DNA of 64,000 nucleotides from Bacteroidia bacterium (GCA_030425505.1 JAUIAB010000010.1:42794-106793), one strand, 5' to 3'. Counted from the stretch's first letter, positions 26,701 through 36,510 are shown. Notes: a model not told the origin generated them from the sequence alone. Made by a program: numbers and translations.

Positions 26701-27663
26701 CTACAAATGGTTTACATACTCAAAAACCAAACTAGCTACTAGTTTTTCTGCTCTTTTGTCAATATCATATTTTGGATTGAACTCAGCAAAATCAATAGAG
26801 ATCACCTTTTGGCTTTGATAAATAACTTCTAAGATAGGTCGAACAATATCTGGAGATAGTCCATTTCCATTTGCTGCACTAACACCAGGAGCAAATGCGG
26901 CACTAAAAACATCTATATCAACGGTCAGATAAACATGATCTACTTTCTGAATAAAGTCAAGTGTTTTTCTCTGTATTTTTTCAAGAGTGTTCCAATTAAT
27001 TTCACTGTTCAAAAAGTAATTTACTCCTAAAGCATCTGCTTTTTCAAAAAGTGACTTTGTATTTCCAAATTTTTGTATACCTAAGCACAAATAGTGAAAA
27101 CCTTCGTTTGTTCGTTTGCAACCATCAGAGATTTGGAGAAAAGGAGTTCCAGAACTTGTTATCTTACTGTAGCTCCTCAAATCAAAATGAGCATCTAAAT
27201 TAATAATACCAATAGCTTCTTTATTACTCAAATAAGATCGAACACCCTTGTAATGCCCATATGCTACTTCATGTCCACCGCCAAAAACAACTGGTTTGAA
27301 TCCATTATCTAAAAGAAGTTTTATTTTTTTGGCAAGCATTCCCTGAGCATCTTCCAGTAAGCCATTAGAACAAATTACATTTCCGGCATCCCAAATACTC
27401 AATTGATTATGAATAGGAAGATTTGTCAGTGATGATTTAAGTATATCTGGTGCTTCAGCTGCTCCAACTCTACCTTTATTTCTTTTTACACCTTCATCGC
27501 AGCAAAAACCCAATAGTGCAAAAGCTGTATTGTTTTGTTTCGGGATTTGTTCAGGTTGTGATAAGTCTAAAAACTGAATTACTTCATGCCACCTTTTACT
27601 ATACCCTTCCTCTTCTGTATCCAACCTACCTTTCCATATATCTTTGTCAGGCTGTTGATACAT
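26701..27663 (-). CDS. hutG: Formimidoylglutamase
   Basis: 320 aa, arginase/agmatinase fold. Mn2+ ligands are in GGGHEVAYGH, NLDAHFDLR and TVDIDVFSAAFAPG. It hydrolyses N-formimidoyl-L-glutamate to glutamate and formamide, the last step of histidine breakdown. It begins 5 bp after the hutI stop, in the order hutU-hutI-hutG, so co-transcription is nearly certain. Annotation as HutG rather than agmatinase rests on the operon and on the N-terminal DIWKGRLD typical of HutG. Confidence 0.94.
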   Translation of the reverse strand: MYQQPDKDIWKGRLDTEEEGYSKRWHEVIQFLDLSQPEQIPKQNNTAFALLGFCCDEGVKRNKGRVGAAEAPDILKSSLTNLPIHNQLSIWDAGNVICSNGLLEDAQGMLAKKIKLLLDNGFKPVVFGGGHEVAYGHYKGVRSYLSNKEAIGIINLDAHFDLRSYSKITSSGTPFLQISDGCKRTNEGFHYLCLGIQKFGNTKSLFEKADALGVNYFLNSEINWNTLEKIQRKTLDFIQKVDHVYLTVDIDVFSAAFAPGVSAANGNGLSPDIVRPILEVIYQSQKVISIDFAEFNPKYDIDKRAEKLVASLVFEYVNHL

Positions 27664-27668
27664 AGAAT

Positions 27669-28898
27669 CTATTGTTTAGTGCCATTTTTCCAAATGATGT
27701 AAGGCTTCATCTGACCTTGCTGATATAGTATTTCTCTAAAGTCATTGGTAGGGAAACCAACTATATCTCCTAAAAATCCAGGGTTTAGAATGCCTCTATC
27801 TGATAGCTTTAATGCCTTTGCTGCTCTAAATGTTATAGCAGAGAAGGTTTCTGCTGCAGAAAGTTTTTGATATGCACTCAAAAGAGCTGCTTGCGTCAGC
27901 AAATCTCCCATGGGTGCAGACCCTGGATTCCAATCTGTAGAAATGGCTAAGATTCCACCTTTATCTAAAACTTGTCTGGCAGGTGCAAAAGGAATACCTA
28001 AACCCAATGAAGCTCCAGGCAATACATTTGCTACAACACTACTTTGGGAAAGAAACTCAATATCTTTTTCAGAGCTTGCTTCCAGATGATCTGCACTTAA
28101 TGCTCCTACTTCTACCGCCAGCTTAGATCCACCACTTGTAAACTGATCTGCATGAACGGTAATATCAAAGCCTTTTTCTTTTACAGAGTGAAGAAAACTT
28201 TTACTATTCTCAACTGAAAAAGCCCCATCTTCTACGAAGATATCTACCCTATTAGCAAGCTCTTTTTCTTGAACTTGAGGTAAAATTTCATTTTCTACGT
28301 AATGTAAATACTCAACTGCATTATTAAATTCTTTTGCAGGAACGTGAGCAGCCAAACAAGTTGGTATTAAGTCAGAAGAGACTGTTTGATTTGCTCTTTT
28401 TATTGCATTTAAACATTTTATTTCACTTTCCAAACTTAAACCATAGCCACTTTTTACTTCTATAGTAGTAATTCCGTTTTGTAAGTGAGTTTTAGCTCTT
28501 TTTTCAATCAGGTCTACTAAATTATCTTCTGAGGAAGCTCTAGTTTTTTCTACTGTTTCGTAAATACCACCTCCTTCTTTTAAGATTTCGGTATAGGTCT
28601 TCCCTGAAACTCTTAACGCATAATCCTTAGCTCTAGATCCAGCCCAACAAATGTGAGTATGGGCATCAATTAACCCAGGTAAGCCTACAGTAGGTTTTTC
28701 CAAGTAGTCAATATCAGAGCTATCTACTTCGCTTTTCAGCTTGGAGAAAGTATCAACGGCTTTGATGATGCCATTTTCAACTAATACGCCCCCATCAATA
28801 ATTATTTCTAATTGATCATCACTTATCGCTCCTTTCAGAGGCAACGATCTCATTGTGATTAGCTGCGAAAAAGGGCCTATTAATTTTTTTTTATTCAA
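27669..28898 (-). CDS. hutI: Imidazolonepropionase
   Basis: 409 aa, amidohydrolase fold. LPGLIDAHTHICWAGSRA carries the HxH metal motif; VKSGYGLSLESEIK, HADQFTSGG and AISTDWNPGSAP are the later conserved blocks. It opens the imidazolone ring to give N-formimidoyl-glutamate. The start is a TTG at 28898, 20 bp after the hutU stop; no ATG is available before M16, and LIGPFSQLIT upstream of M16 belongs to the conserved N-terminal strand, so TTG is preferred. Confidence 0.95.
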   Translation of the reverse strand: MNKKKLIGPFSQLITMRSLPLKGAISDDQLEIIIDGGVLVENGIIKAVDTFSKLKSEVDSSDIDYLEKPTVGLPGLIDAHTHICWAGSRAKDYALRVSGKTYTEILKEGGGIYETVEKTRASSEDNLVDLIEKRAKTHLQNGITTIEVKSGYGLSLESEIKCLNAIKRANQTVSSDLIPTCLAAHVPAKEFNNAVEYLHYVENEILPQVQEKELANRVDIFVEDGAFSVENSKSFLHSVKEKGFDITVHADQFTSGGSKLAVEVGALSADHLEASSEKDIEFLSQSSVVANVLPGASLGLGIPFAPARQVLDKGGILAISTDWNPGSAPMGDLLTQAALLSAYQKLSAAETFSAITFRAAKALKLSDRGILNPGFLGDIVGFPTNDFREILYQQGQMKPYIIWKNGTKQ

Positions 28899-28918
28899 AA
28901 AGATAAATACTATTTCAA

Positions 28919-30622
28919 TTACTTAGTTGTCTCTTCTACTCTATCATTACTTGGGATATTTAGACTATGCTCTTCTGCACACTTTTGAGCAATTTCATAT
29001 CCAGCATCAGCATGCCTAAATACGCCCATGGCAGGATCATTAAAGAGAACTCTCTTCAAGCATCGCTCTGCTTTTTCTGTACCGTCAGCAACTACTACCA
29101 TTCCAGCATGCTGGGAGTACCCCATTCCTACACCGCCACCATGGTGAAAAGAAACCCATGAAGCACCCCCTCCCGTGTTTGCCATAAGGTTGAGCAGTGG
29201 CCAGTCTGATATGGCATCTGAGCCATCTTTCATAGACTCCGTTTCTCTATTAGGTGAAGCTACAGAACCACAATCTAAATGATCTCTTCCAATCACTATT
29301 GGCGCTTTTACTTTTTTGTCTCTAACAAGTTTATTGAATAGTAAACCTGCCTTTTCTCTTTCACCCATACCCAGCCAGCAAATTCTACTAGGTAAACCTT
29401 GAAAAGCAACTCTTTTTTGAGCATTTTCCAACCAATTAATAAGATGCCTATTTTCTGGGAAAGCTTCTATTAAAGCTTTATCTGTAGTGTAGATGTCTTC
29501 AGGGTCTCCAGACAGAGCTACCCACCTAAAAGGTCCTTTTCCTTCACAGAAGAGGGGTCTTATATACTCAGGCACAAAGCCATGAAAATCAAATGCATTT
29601 TTTTCTCCACCTTCTTTAGCAAACTCTCTTAGGTTGTTTCCATAATCGAAAACCTTGCTCCCTTTTTTTTGCATTTCGAGCATGTAATGAACATGCTGAG
29701 CCATACTTCTAAGAGAAAGTTCTTTATAGTGTTTTGGGTCTGCTTTTCTAAGCTCCAAAGCTTCTTGATAACCTAGTTGGTGAGGGATATAACCATAAAT
29801 AGGATCATGCGCTGAGGTTTGATCTGTTAAAACTTCAGGAGTAATATTGTCCTCCAAAAGCTTTTGCAGTACATCTACTATATTTCCTACAAGGCCAATA
29901 GAGACTGCCTCTCCTTTTTCCTTAGCTTCTAATGCCCAGGAAACCGCTTCTTCGTAACTTTCTGTTATTCTGTCGATGTACCTGGTATCTAATCTTTTTT
30001 TGATACGATCCGCATCTATATCTACCCCTAGAAAAGTAGCTCCAGCTATAGTAGCAGCTAAAGGTTGAGCGCCCCCCATTCCTCCAAGCCCGCCTGTTAC
30101 TACCAACTTATTTTTTAGAGATCCGCCAAAGTACTTCCTTCCGCAAGCAGCAAAAGTTTCGTAAGTACCCTGTAAAATACCCTGAGAGCCTATGTAAATC
30201 CAACTTCCAGCAGTCATTTGACCATACATGATCAAGCCTCTTTCCTTCAAGTTTTGGAAGTTTTCCCAATTAGCCCATTGGGGTACTAAATTGCTATTTG
30301 CTATTAAAACTCTTGGGGCTTCTTCATGCGTTCTAACTACGCCAACTGGTTTCCCCGATTGAACGAGCAAACTCTCATTGTTTTCCAGTTTGAGAAGTGC
30401 CGTTATTATTTGCTGTAAAGACTCAGGGTTTCTCGCAGCTTGCCCAGTGCCTCCATAAACTACAAGTTCACTAGGGTCTTCAGCAACTTCCTGATCTAAA
30501 TTATTCAAAAGCATGCGAATAGCAGCTTCTGTTTCCCAAGATTTTGCATTCAATGTAACATCAGTAGGCGCAAAATACCTTGGATGTGAAGCGTACTTAT
30601 CTAAAAAAATACTTTCAGACAT
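28919..30622 (-). CDS. hutU: Urocanate hydratase
   Basis: 567 aa, the usual length. Urocanase adds water to urocanate using tightly bound NAD+ as an electrophile. Family blocks include [12 protein letters not shown] at the N-terminus, [34 protein letters not shown], and [19 protein letters not shown] with the active-site Cys. First committed gene of the hut set here; histidine ammonia-lyase (hutH), which would supply urocanate, is not in the window. Only 22 bp separate it from greA upstream. Confidence 0.97.
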   Translation of the reverse strand: MSESIFLDKYASHPRYFAPTDVTLNAKSWETEAAIRMLLNNLDQEVAEDPSELVVYGGTGQAARNPESLQQIITALLKLENNESLLVQSGKPVGVVRTHEEAPRVLIANSNLVPQWANWENFQNLKERGLIMYGQMTAGSWIYIGSQGILQGTYETFAACGRKYFGGSLKNKLVVTGGLGGMGGAQPLAATIAGATFLGVDIDADRIKKRLDTRYIDRITESYEEAVSWALEAKEKGEAVSIGLVGNIVDVLQKLLEDNITPEVLTDQTSAHDPIYGYIPHQLGYQEALELRKADPKHYKELSLRSMAQHVHYMLEMQKKGSKVFDYGNNLREFAKEGGEKNAFDFHGFVPEYIRPLFCEGKGPFRWVALSGDPEDIYTTDKALIEAFPENRHLINWLENAQKRVAFQGLPSRICWLGMGEREKAGLLFNKLVRDKKVKAPIVIGRDHLDCGSVASPNRETESMKDGSDAISDWPLLNLMANTGGGASWVSFHHGGGVGMGYSQHAGMVVVADGTEKAERCLKRVLFNDPAMGVFRHADAGYEIAQKCAEEHSLNIPSNDRVEETTK

Positions 30623-30644
30623 ATACTTTGGTTTTAATTGCCTC

Positions 30645-31115
30645 TTAAATTGATATGTTAACTATTTCAAAAGTAATCTCTCCCTTTGGAGCTTTTATTA
30701 CTGCCTTATCTCCTATTTTTTTACCTAACACTCCTTGACCAATGGGCGACTTAATAGAAAGTTTATTTTCTTTTAAGTTGGCTTCTTCTTCAGAAACTAA
30801 CGTATAGGTAACTTCCATCCCATTCACTTTGTTTTTAAGTGTAACTTTAGAAAGAATAGAAGCTTTTGAAGTATCGATTTTTGATGCATCAATTACTCTA
30901 GCATTGGTAACAAGCTGTTCTAATTTAGAGATTTTCATTTCTAATAAGCCTTGGGCATCTTTTGCTGCATCATACTCTGCATTTTCACTCAAGTCACCTT
31001 TATCTCTTGCTTCTGCGATCTGCTTTGCTATATCAGATCTTCCTTTCGTTACAAGCTCGTTAAGCTCATTCTTTACTTCTTCTAGTTTTTCTTTTGTAAG
31101 ATATGTTATTGACAT
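30645..31115 (-). CDS. greA: Transcription elongation factor GreA
   Basis: 156 aa. The N-terminal coiled coil (about 5-75) has the conserved acidic tip [19 protein letters not shown], which reaches into RNA polymerase's secondary channel to stimulate transcript cleavage. The C-terminal FKBP-like domain ends [18 protein letters not shown]. It is the first gene before hutU with a 22-bp gap, so it may drive read-through into the hut genes; an own promoter is visible at 31160-31191. Confidence 0.96.
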   Translation of the reverse strand: MSITYLTKEKLEEVKNELNELVTKGRSDIAKQIAEARDKGDLSENAEYDAAKDAQGLLEMKISKLEQLVTNARVIDASKIDTSKASILSKVTLKNKVNGMEVTYTLVSEEEANLKENKLSIKSPIGQGVLGKKIGDKAVIKAPKGEITFEIVNISI

Positions 31116-31159
31116 AGTTCTATCTTTCGCTCTTAAGTGTACCCTAAAAAATCGGACTA

Positions 31160-31191
31160 CAAAGTTATCATTTTAGATTGAGTTTGTTCAA
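31160..31191 (-). promoter_or_regulatory. Promoter of greA
   Basis: On the minus strand: TTG (31189-31191), 21 bp, then TAACTTTG (31160-31167), a good match to the Bacteroidota -33/-7 consensus. It lies 44 bp before the greA start and is the clearest two-box promoter in the window. Confidence 0.6.
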
Positions 31192-31268
31192 TATGTTGTA
31201 TTTTTTGCTAAAAGAATCAATGAAATAGATTGTCTATTCTAGCTTCAAATTATAACTTCGATTATTAA

Positions 31269-31289
31269 AAGATGTTTTTATAACATCTT
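31269..31289. promoter_or_regulatory. 8-bp inverted repeat ahead of gltA
   Basis: AAGATGTT and AACATCTT separated by TTTAT, centred about 42 bp before the gltA ATG. It is either an operator or a hairpin in the leader. greA reads away from it, so it is not a terminator for greA. Confidence 0.45.
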
Positions 31290-31320
31290 ATTCAAAAAAC
31301 TGTTATTTAAATAAAAAAAT

Positions 31321-32595
31321 ATGTCGAAAACTGCTCAACTTCATTTTGATGGTAAAGTTTATGAACTCCCTATCGTAGAAGGCGTAGAAAATGAAAAAGC
31401 TCTAGATATAAGTAAACTTAGAGCAGAAACTGGGTTAATTACTTTAGATCCTGGGTTTAAAAATACAGGTTCAACGACTAGTTCTATCACTTTTTTGGAC
31501 GGGGAAAAAGGAATTCTTAGATATAGAGGGTATTCTATAGAAGATTTAACGGAGAAGTCTAGCTTTTTAGAAGTTGCATATCTTCTAATATATAATGAAC
31601 TGCCATCTAACGATAAATTGGAGAGTTTTAAGCAGTTGATTACAGAACATACTTTGGTTCATGAAGATATGAAAAAAATATTTGATGGGTTTCCTGCTTC
31701 AGCTCATCCTATGGGAGTTATGTCTTCGCTAGTGAGTTCACTAGCTGCTTTTTACCCTGAATCTTTAGATCCAAATATAAACTCTAAAGTGATTGATCTT
31801 AATATTATCCGGTTAATAGCAAAGATGCCAACCTTAGCTGCATGGTCGTACAAAAATGAAATGGGTCATCCTGTAAATTATCCTGACAATAGTCTTGGTT
31901 ACGCTGCAAATTTCCTAAAAATGATGTTTTCGCTACCAACTGAAGAGTATGAAGTGAATGCTGTAGCCGCAAATGCACTAGATAAGCTTTTAATTCTGCA
32001 TGCTGATCACGAGCAAAACTGTTCTGCTGCAACTGTGAGAGTAGTAGGCTCTTCAGAAGCGACATTATATGCCTCTATAGCTGCTGGTATCAATGCATTG
32101 TGGGGAAGATTACATGGTGGTGCCAATCAGGCTGTAATAGAAATGCTTGAAATGATTAAAGCAGATGGTGGTAATGTAGAGAAATACATCAAAAAAGCTA
32201 AAGATAAGAACGACTCATTTAGATTAATGGGCTTTGGACATAGGGTTTATAAAAACTTTGATCCTAGAGCAAGAATAATTAAACGACATTGCGATGATGT
32301 TTTATCTAGTTTTGGTATTAAAGATCAAACTTTAGAAATAGCTAAAAAGCTAGAGGAAGTTGCTTTATCTGATGAGTATTTTGTAGAAAGAAAGCTTTAT
32401 CCAAATGTGGATTTCTATTCAGGTATCATTTACAAAGCTTTAGGAATTCCGACAGAAATGTTTACAGTTATGTTTGCTTTGGGTAGATTACCTGGGTGGA
32501 TTGCTCAGTGGAAAGAATTGAGAGAACATGGTCAACCAATAAGTAGACCCAGACAAATATATACTGGAGAAACACTTAGATCTTATAATAAGTAA
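31321..32595 (+). CDS. gltA: Citrate synthase (hexameric type)
   Basis: 424 aa, type II length. It condenses oxaloacetate with acetyl-CoA. Catalytic residues are within LHADHEQNCSAATVR, WGRLHGGANQAV and GFGHRVYKNFDPRA; the active-site Asp is in YPNVDFYSGIIYKALG. The N-terminal beta-rich domain (1-50) is the one that binds NADH in Gram-negative enzymes. It is a separate transcription unit, divergent from greA. Confidence 0.97.
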   Translation: MSKTAQLHFDGKVYELPIVEGVENEKALDISKLRAETGLITLDPGFKNTGSTTSSITFLDGEKGILRYRGYSIEDLTEKSSFLEVAYLLIYNELPSNDKLESFKQLITEHTLVHEDMKKIFDGFPASAHPMGVMSSLVSSLAAFYPESLDPNINSKVIDLNIIRLIAKMPTLAAWSYKNEMGHPVNYPDNSLGYAANFLKMMFSLPTEEYEVNAVAANALDKLLILHADHEQNCSAATVRVVGSSEATLYASIAAGINALWGRLHGGANQAVIEMLEMIKADGGNVEKYIKKAKDKNDSFRLMGFGHRVYKNFDPRARIIKRHCDDVLSSFGIKDQTLEIAKKLEEVALSDEYFVERKLYPNVDFYSGIIYKALGIPTEMFTVMFALGRLPGWIAQWKELREHGQPISRPRQIYTGETLRSYNK

Positions 32596-32672
32596 AATTT
32601 TATTGTTCTGACTCGAATCAATTACTATTAAACCATCGTTATAGCTAGATAAACCTAATCTTTTCAAATAGT

Positions 32673-33077
32673 ATGAATATTACCCAAGATATAAATACAG
32701 AACTTGAAAATATTGTCCAGCTTAAAGACAAGATAAGTAGACGGATTAAGAATAATGAAAACTATCTTGAAGAAAAAAAGGAGCTTAAAGATCTTGAAAA
32801 GCTTTTTTCAGATAAATACAATAGTTTTTTAGAAGAAGTTTTCTTTGAAGTATATGATGAGTTATGCCCTGATTCTGAAAGTAGAAAGCCAATTGAATAT
32901 GTTCCAGGTTTCAATACTTCTAAGTCAAAAGAAATAAATGGCGTAAGTGTTGAGGTTGATGATTATCCTGGTGAAAACACTAGGTTAGTTTTGTTGCCAA
33001 GCCCTTTAAGGGTAGTTTTGAAAGTAGGAGATACAGAAGAAGAAGTCTGGTCAACAAATAAACTTGGTGTTTCTTGA
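32673..33077 (+). CDS. Small soluble protein, unknown
   Basis: 134 aa with no signal peptide. Residues 1-60 are predicted helical with heptad-like Leu/Ile spacing (a coiled coil of Lys/Glu). Residues 65-134 look like a small beta domain (VSVEVDDYPGENTRLVLLPSPLRVVLKVG). I know no family. It follows gltA by 77 bp on the same strand and may share its transcript. Composition matches the surroundings, so I regard it as a real gene. Confidence 0.65.
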   Translation: MNITQDINTELENIVQLKDKISRRIKNNENYLEEKKELKDLEKLFSDKYNSFLEEVFFEVYDELCPDSESRKPIEYVPGFNTSKSKEINGVSVEVDDYPGENTRLVLLPSPLRVVLKVGDTEEEVWSTNKLGVS

Positions 33078-33122
33078 CTTAAATTTTAACGAATACTCAA
33101 AAGTTAAATAAAAACCAATAGC

Positions 33123-33130
33123 TAAATTTG
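33123..33130 (+). promoter_or_regulatory. -7 promoter element before the membrane protein gene
   Basis: TAAATTTG fits TAnnTTTG, 19 bp before the TTG start at 33150. It supports that non-ATG start, since the transcript would begin only a few bases ahead of it. Confidence 0.45.
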
Positions 33131-33149
33131 TACCTCTTATTCTGGAAAA

Positions 33150-34430
33150 TTGGAGGTTTTATTTTACTTTACCCACTTATTAATTTTTGTATCTTTCGTA
33201 TATCTTTTTTTTGATATACCTAAATCCTTAATAAAGTACTTTTTTCCTTCTCTTCTTTTTAAAGTTTCTTGTGGGATAATAATAGGTTTAATCTATAAGT
33301 ATTATTATTCAGGAGGGGATACATATGTTATTTTTTCAGAGTCAGTTGAGCTTACTAAACTTTGTTTCAAAGATCCTAAATCTTATTTAACTTTTTTTTT
33401 AACATCTTCGCCTGATTTTGTTTTTGAGACTACCTTAACTTACCATCAACCTCGAATTGTCTTTTTTGCAAAACTTTTAAGTGTAATTAATTTATTTACC
33501 TCTAATAATTATTGGATAACAGGGGCTTATTTATCTCTTTTTTCTTTCGCTGGTATATGGTTTTTGCTCTTGAGATTAATTAAACTAGATAGTAGCTATA
33601 AACTTCCTTTTATTGTTGCTTTTTTAATTTATCCATCATTTGTTTTTTGGACTTCAGGTATCATCAAAGAAACAATTGCAATTGGGTGTATTTCTTTTAG
33701 TTTAGGGTTGGTTATTAATTGGTTTGAGCGTGGAGAAAGAACAGCAATAAAAATAAAAAGCATCCTCTTTTTTATTGTTCTTTTATTAACCCTTCAAAAA
33801 ATTAAGTACTACTTTTTTGCTTCATTCAGCGTTGCTTTTATTCCTTACTTCTTTTTACTGATGTTCCAAAATCTAAAAATTAGAAAAAGCTTTTATAAGT
33901 ACAGCCTTATTTTAGTTGCTTTTATTGGCGTTGGGTTTATGGTTACTTTTTCTCATTGGAATCTTTCTTTAAGTCGAGTGTTAGAAATTATTGTTCTCAA
34001 TAACCAAAAAATAGTACAATCAACAGGTTCTACTACAAACCTTATACAATTCTATGAGCTAGAGCCATCTTTAATTAGTATTGTAAAAAACTTCCCTATT
34101 ATTTTTATTGAGGGTATTTTTCGCCCTTTTGTATGGGAAAAAGGAAATCTGCTAAAACAAGTTGCTGGTTTTGAAGGGTTAGTATTAGCAATAGCTTTTG
34201 TATTATCTCTTTACTGTCTAGTGAAAAAGAATACGTTAAAAATCAAAAAGCCTGGTATACTATGGGCAATGATGGTTTATTTTTTTATTAATGTTATGCT
34301 TATAACGGTAGCATGTCCAAATCTAGGAACCTTATCAAGGTATAGGTCTTGTTATCTTCCTTTCTTAGTTTTTTTAATTTTAATTCCAATTTTCAATAAA
34401 GGAAAACAAGAAGAGATAACTAAACAGTAA
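33150..34430 (+). CDS. Polytopic membrane protein, possible GT-C/polymerase-like
   Basis: 426 aa with about ten to eleven hydrophobic segments. An extracytoplasmic-looking loop YYYSGGDTYVIF and the later VFWTSGIIKETIAIG recall Bacteroidota membrane proteins near polysaccharide genes, and in general style the lipid-linked GT-C transferases and O-antigen polymerases; no catalytic motif is certain. The start is TTG at 33150: the frame is closed at 33123-33125 and no ATG occurs before the core. The last 11 bp overlap the convergent ABC ATPase gene. Confidence 0.7.
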   Translation: MEVLFYFTHLLIFVSFVYLFFDIPKSLIKYFFPSLLFKVSCGIIIGLIYKYYYSGGDTYVIFSESVELTKLCFKDPKSYLTFFLTSSPDFVFETTLTYHQPRIVFFAKLLSVINLFTSNNYWITGAYLSLFSFAGIWFLLLRLIKLDSSYKLPFIVAFLIYPSFVFWTSGIIKETIAIGCISFSLGLVINWFERGERTAIKIKSILFFIVLLLTLQKIKYYFFASFSVAFIPYFFLLMFQNLKIRKSFYKYSLILVAFIGVGFMVTFSHWNLSLSRVLEIIVLNNQKIVQSTGSTTNLIQFYELEPSLISIVKNFPIIFIEGIFRPFVWEKGNLLKQVAGFEGLVLAIAFVLSLYCLVKKNTLKIKKPGILWAMMVYFFINVMLITVACPNLGTLSRYRSCYLPFLVFLILIPIFNKGKQEEITKQ

Positions 34431-35112
34431 AAAGGTGTTCTTTTATATTATCTTTTTCAATTTTTCCATCTTTTAGCCTAATAACTCTATTTGTCATTTT
34501 GGCTATGTCGTCTTCGTGAGTGACTATTATTATTGTTTTACCAGAGGAGTTTACTTTTTTGAATATTTCCATAACCTCATAAGACGTAGTTGTGTCAAGT
34601 GCTCCAGTAGGTTCATCTGCAAGTATTACTTTAGGTTCTGCTATAAGAGCCCTAGCTATTGCTACCCTTTGTTTTTGTCCACCAGAAAGCTCTGAAGGGT
34701 GATGGTGAGCCCAATCTTTTAATCCCACTTGTTCTAAATACTCTAAAGCTTTATCGTTTCTCTTCTTTCTACTTACATTTTGATAGTAAAGGGGTAAAGC
34801 AACATTTTCCATTGCATTTTTGAATGGAAGCAAATTAAATGATTGAAAAACAAAGCCCAAAAAGTGATTTCTATAAAAAGCTGCTTTCTTTTCAGACAAG
34901 TTTTTCATTAAAGTATTGTTCAAAATGTATTCTCCACTATCATAACTATCTAAAATTCCTAAAATATTTAGCAGTGTAGATTTTCCTGATCCAGAAGAAC
35001 CCATTATAGAAACAAACTCTCCTTGATCAATTTCCAGGTTTATACCTTTTAACACATGAAGAGATTGATCACCAACTCCGTACGACTTATGAATTTCAGA
35101 AAGGGATATCAT
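34420..35112 (-). CDS. ABC transporter ATP-binding protein, MacB/LolD type
   Basis: 230 aa. Walker A GSSGSGKST (residues 37-45), signature LSGGQKQRVAIARAL, Walker B VILADEPTGALD and the switch His in IIVTHEDD are all present. The sequence type is that of ATPases paired with FtsX-like permeases (MacB, LolCDE), which act on lipoproteins, peptides or macrolides from the periplasmic face. No permease gene adjoins it. It follows the Fur-type regulator by 46 bp on the same strand. Confidence 0.94.
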   Translation of the reverse strand: MISLSEIHKSYGVGDQSLHVLKGINLEIDQGEFVSIMGSSGSGKSTLLNILGILDSYDSGEYILNNTLMKNLSEKKAAFYRNHFLGFVFQSFNLLPFKNAMENVALPLYYQNVSRKKRNDKALEYLEQVGLKDWAHHHPSELSGGQKQRVAIARALIAEPKVILADEPTGALDTTTSYEVMEIFKKVNSSGKTIIIVTHEDDIAKMTNRVIRLKDGKIEKDNIKEHLFTV

Positions 35113-35158
35113 TTAAAGTGATTTTTTGTAATGTAAGAGTACATTTTATGAGTAAAAG

Positions 35159-35581
35159 TTACAAAAAACTTTTGTTACAGTTTTTGCAAACTCCTGTAAT
35201 TAAAGTATGTGTTTCTTTTTTTGTAAATCCCTTTGGTAAAACATATTTCTCGTTATTTACTTGCTCAACACAAAAAGTTTCACCGCATGCATCACATTTG
35301 AAATGTATATGACTATGACTATGGTTTTTTGAATCACACGAACTACAAAGGGCATACTTTACTGTGGAACTATCATCTAAAACCTTGTGTATTAGTCCTT
35401 TTTTCAAAAAGCTTTTCAGTGTACGATATACTGTTGCCCTATCACAGGTACTGTTGACTTTTTCTTGTATTTTTTTTTCACTTAGTGCAAAAGAAGAACT
35501 CAAAAAAACAGTAAGAATTTCAACTCTGGATTCTGTTTTTCTTAAACCAACACTTTGGATTAACTGATCTGTGCTTTGCAT
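35159..35581 (-). CDS. Fur-family metalloregulator (Zur- or PerR-like)
   Basis: 140 aa. N-terminal winged helix (about 1-75: TESRVEILTVFL, DRATVYRTLKSFLKKGLI). The dimerisation half has the structural zinc CxxC pairs C96/C99 and C132/C135. An extra Cys/His-rich loop holds C79, C82 and H87, H89, H91, H93, so a sensory metal site is likely; this favours a zinc sensor, but Fur and PerR cannot be ruled out. Its ATG lies 2 bp after the MCE gene stop, so the genes are translationally close-coupled. Confidence 0.92.
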   Translation of the reverse strand: MQSTDQLIQSVGLRKTESRVEILTVFLSSSFALSEKKIQEKVNSTCDRATVYRTLKSFLKKGLIHKVLDDSSTVKYALCSSCDSKNHSHSHIHFKCDACGETFCVEQVNNEKYVLPKGFTKKETHTLITGVCKNCNKSFL

Positions 35582-35583
35582 AA

Positions 35584-36510
35584 TTATTTTTTTTCTTTTC
35601 TCCCAAAAAGAGAAAAGTGCACATATCTTTTTGGATGTTCTCTCAAATCCGTAAGTAAACTATCCAGACTTTTCAAGCTTTGGTTAAGATTTTTATAAAG
35701 CTTATCATCCCCTATTGCCTTTCCTAGAGTACCTTCCTGTTTTTTAATAGACTCAGTGATTGCATTTAGATTATCAGCTGTATTTTTAAGAGATACAGAA
35801 ACCTCGGCAATGGGAAGTTGCTGTAGTGAATCACTGAAGTTCTTAAAATTAGATACCATAGGGTTAATCTCTTTTTGCAGTAGAGCCAAATTACTAGTTA
35901 TTGCTTCTACATTTTGTATAGTTTTTTTCAAAGTATTCTTTTCCGAGGCTAAAAGGCTATTTAATGTCCCTGTAGATTGATTTAAGTTCTTCATTGTAGA
36001 CTTAATGCTAGTACTCATTCCTCGATAAGCAGAAACTAATAGCTTAATTGAATCAGCTACTCCTTCGAGACTATGAATTATAGGTGTTGCTTTTTCTTCA
36101 ACTAAACCTAGTAAACCATGATCAATTTTAGATTTTATTGTATCTCCAGGAGAAAGCACCCTTCCTTGAGTTAAGTTTTCCAGCTCAATCATCTTCCCTC
36201 CCAATACACCAGCATCTTTTAAGATAGCTTCTGCACTACTTTTAATTTCAATGTCTTCATCTATTTCAACTTCAACTAAAATATCATAGCTTTTCTCCTG
36301 GCGAATAGAAATTCTACTTACTCTACCTACAGAATGACCCCTTACGGATATAATATTAGAAACCTGAAGACCATCTACTCTATTATATTTTATATAGTAG
36401 GTAGAAGTAGAAGAAAAAAAATCAATTCCTTTAAGGAAGTTAAACCCAAAGTACAAAAGAATACCTGCAACAATTGTTAAAAGACCTACTTTTACTTCTT
36501 TGGAAAACAT
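35584..36510 (-). CDS. MlaD-type MCE protein
   Basis: 308 aa. One N-terminal membrane segment (about 8-26, VGLLTIVAGILLYFGFNFL), then an MCE domain (about 38-115: DGLQVSNIISVRGHSVGRV), then a long helical part (about 140-280) rich in Leu/Ser/Asn heptads. MCE proteins form periplasmic hexameric tunnels for lipid transport between membranes. I start at the ATG at 36510 (MFSKEVKVGLL); a TTG two codons earlier is less likely. First gene of the set MCE-fur-ABC ATPase; the MlaE-type permease usually linked is absent. Confidence 0.92.
   Translation of the reverse strand: MFSKEVKVGLLTIVAGILLYFGFNFLKGIDFFSSTSTYYIKYNRVDGLQVSNIISVRGHSVGRVSRISIRQEKSYDILVEVEIDEDIEIKSSAEAILKDAGVLGGKMIELENLTQGRVLSPGDTIKSKIDHGLLGLVEEKATPIIHSLEGVADSIKLLVSAYRGMSTSIKSTMKNLNQSTGTLNSLLASEKNTLKKTIQNVEAITSNLALLQKEINPMVSNFKNFSDSLQQLPIAEVSVSLKNTADNLNAITESIKKQEGTLGKAIGDDKLYKNLNQSLKSLDSLLTDLREHPKRYVHFSLFGRKEKK

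Noticed and set aside
32673..33077. Small gene as an antitoxin or phage gene
   Set aside because: No partner toxin, no recognised DNA-binding or antitoxin motif; composition matches the housekeeping neighbours.
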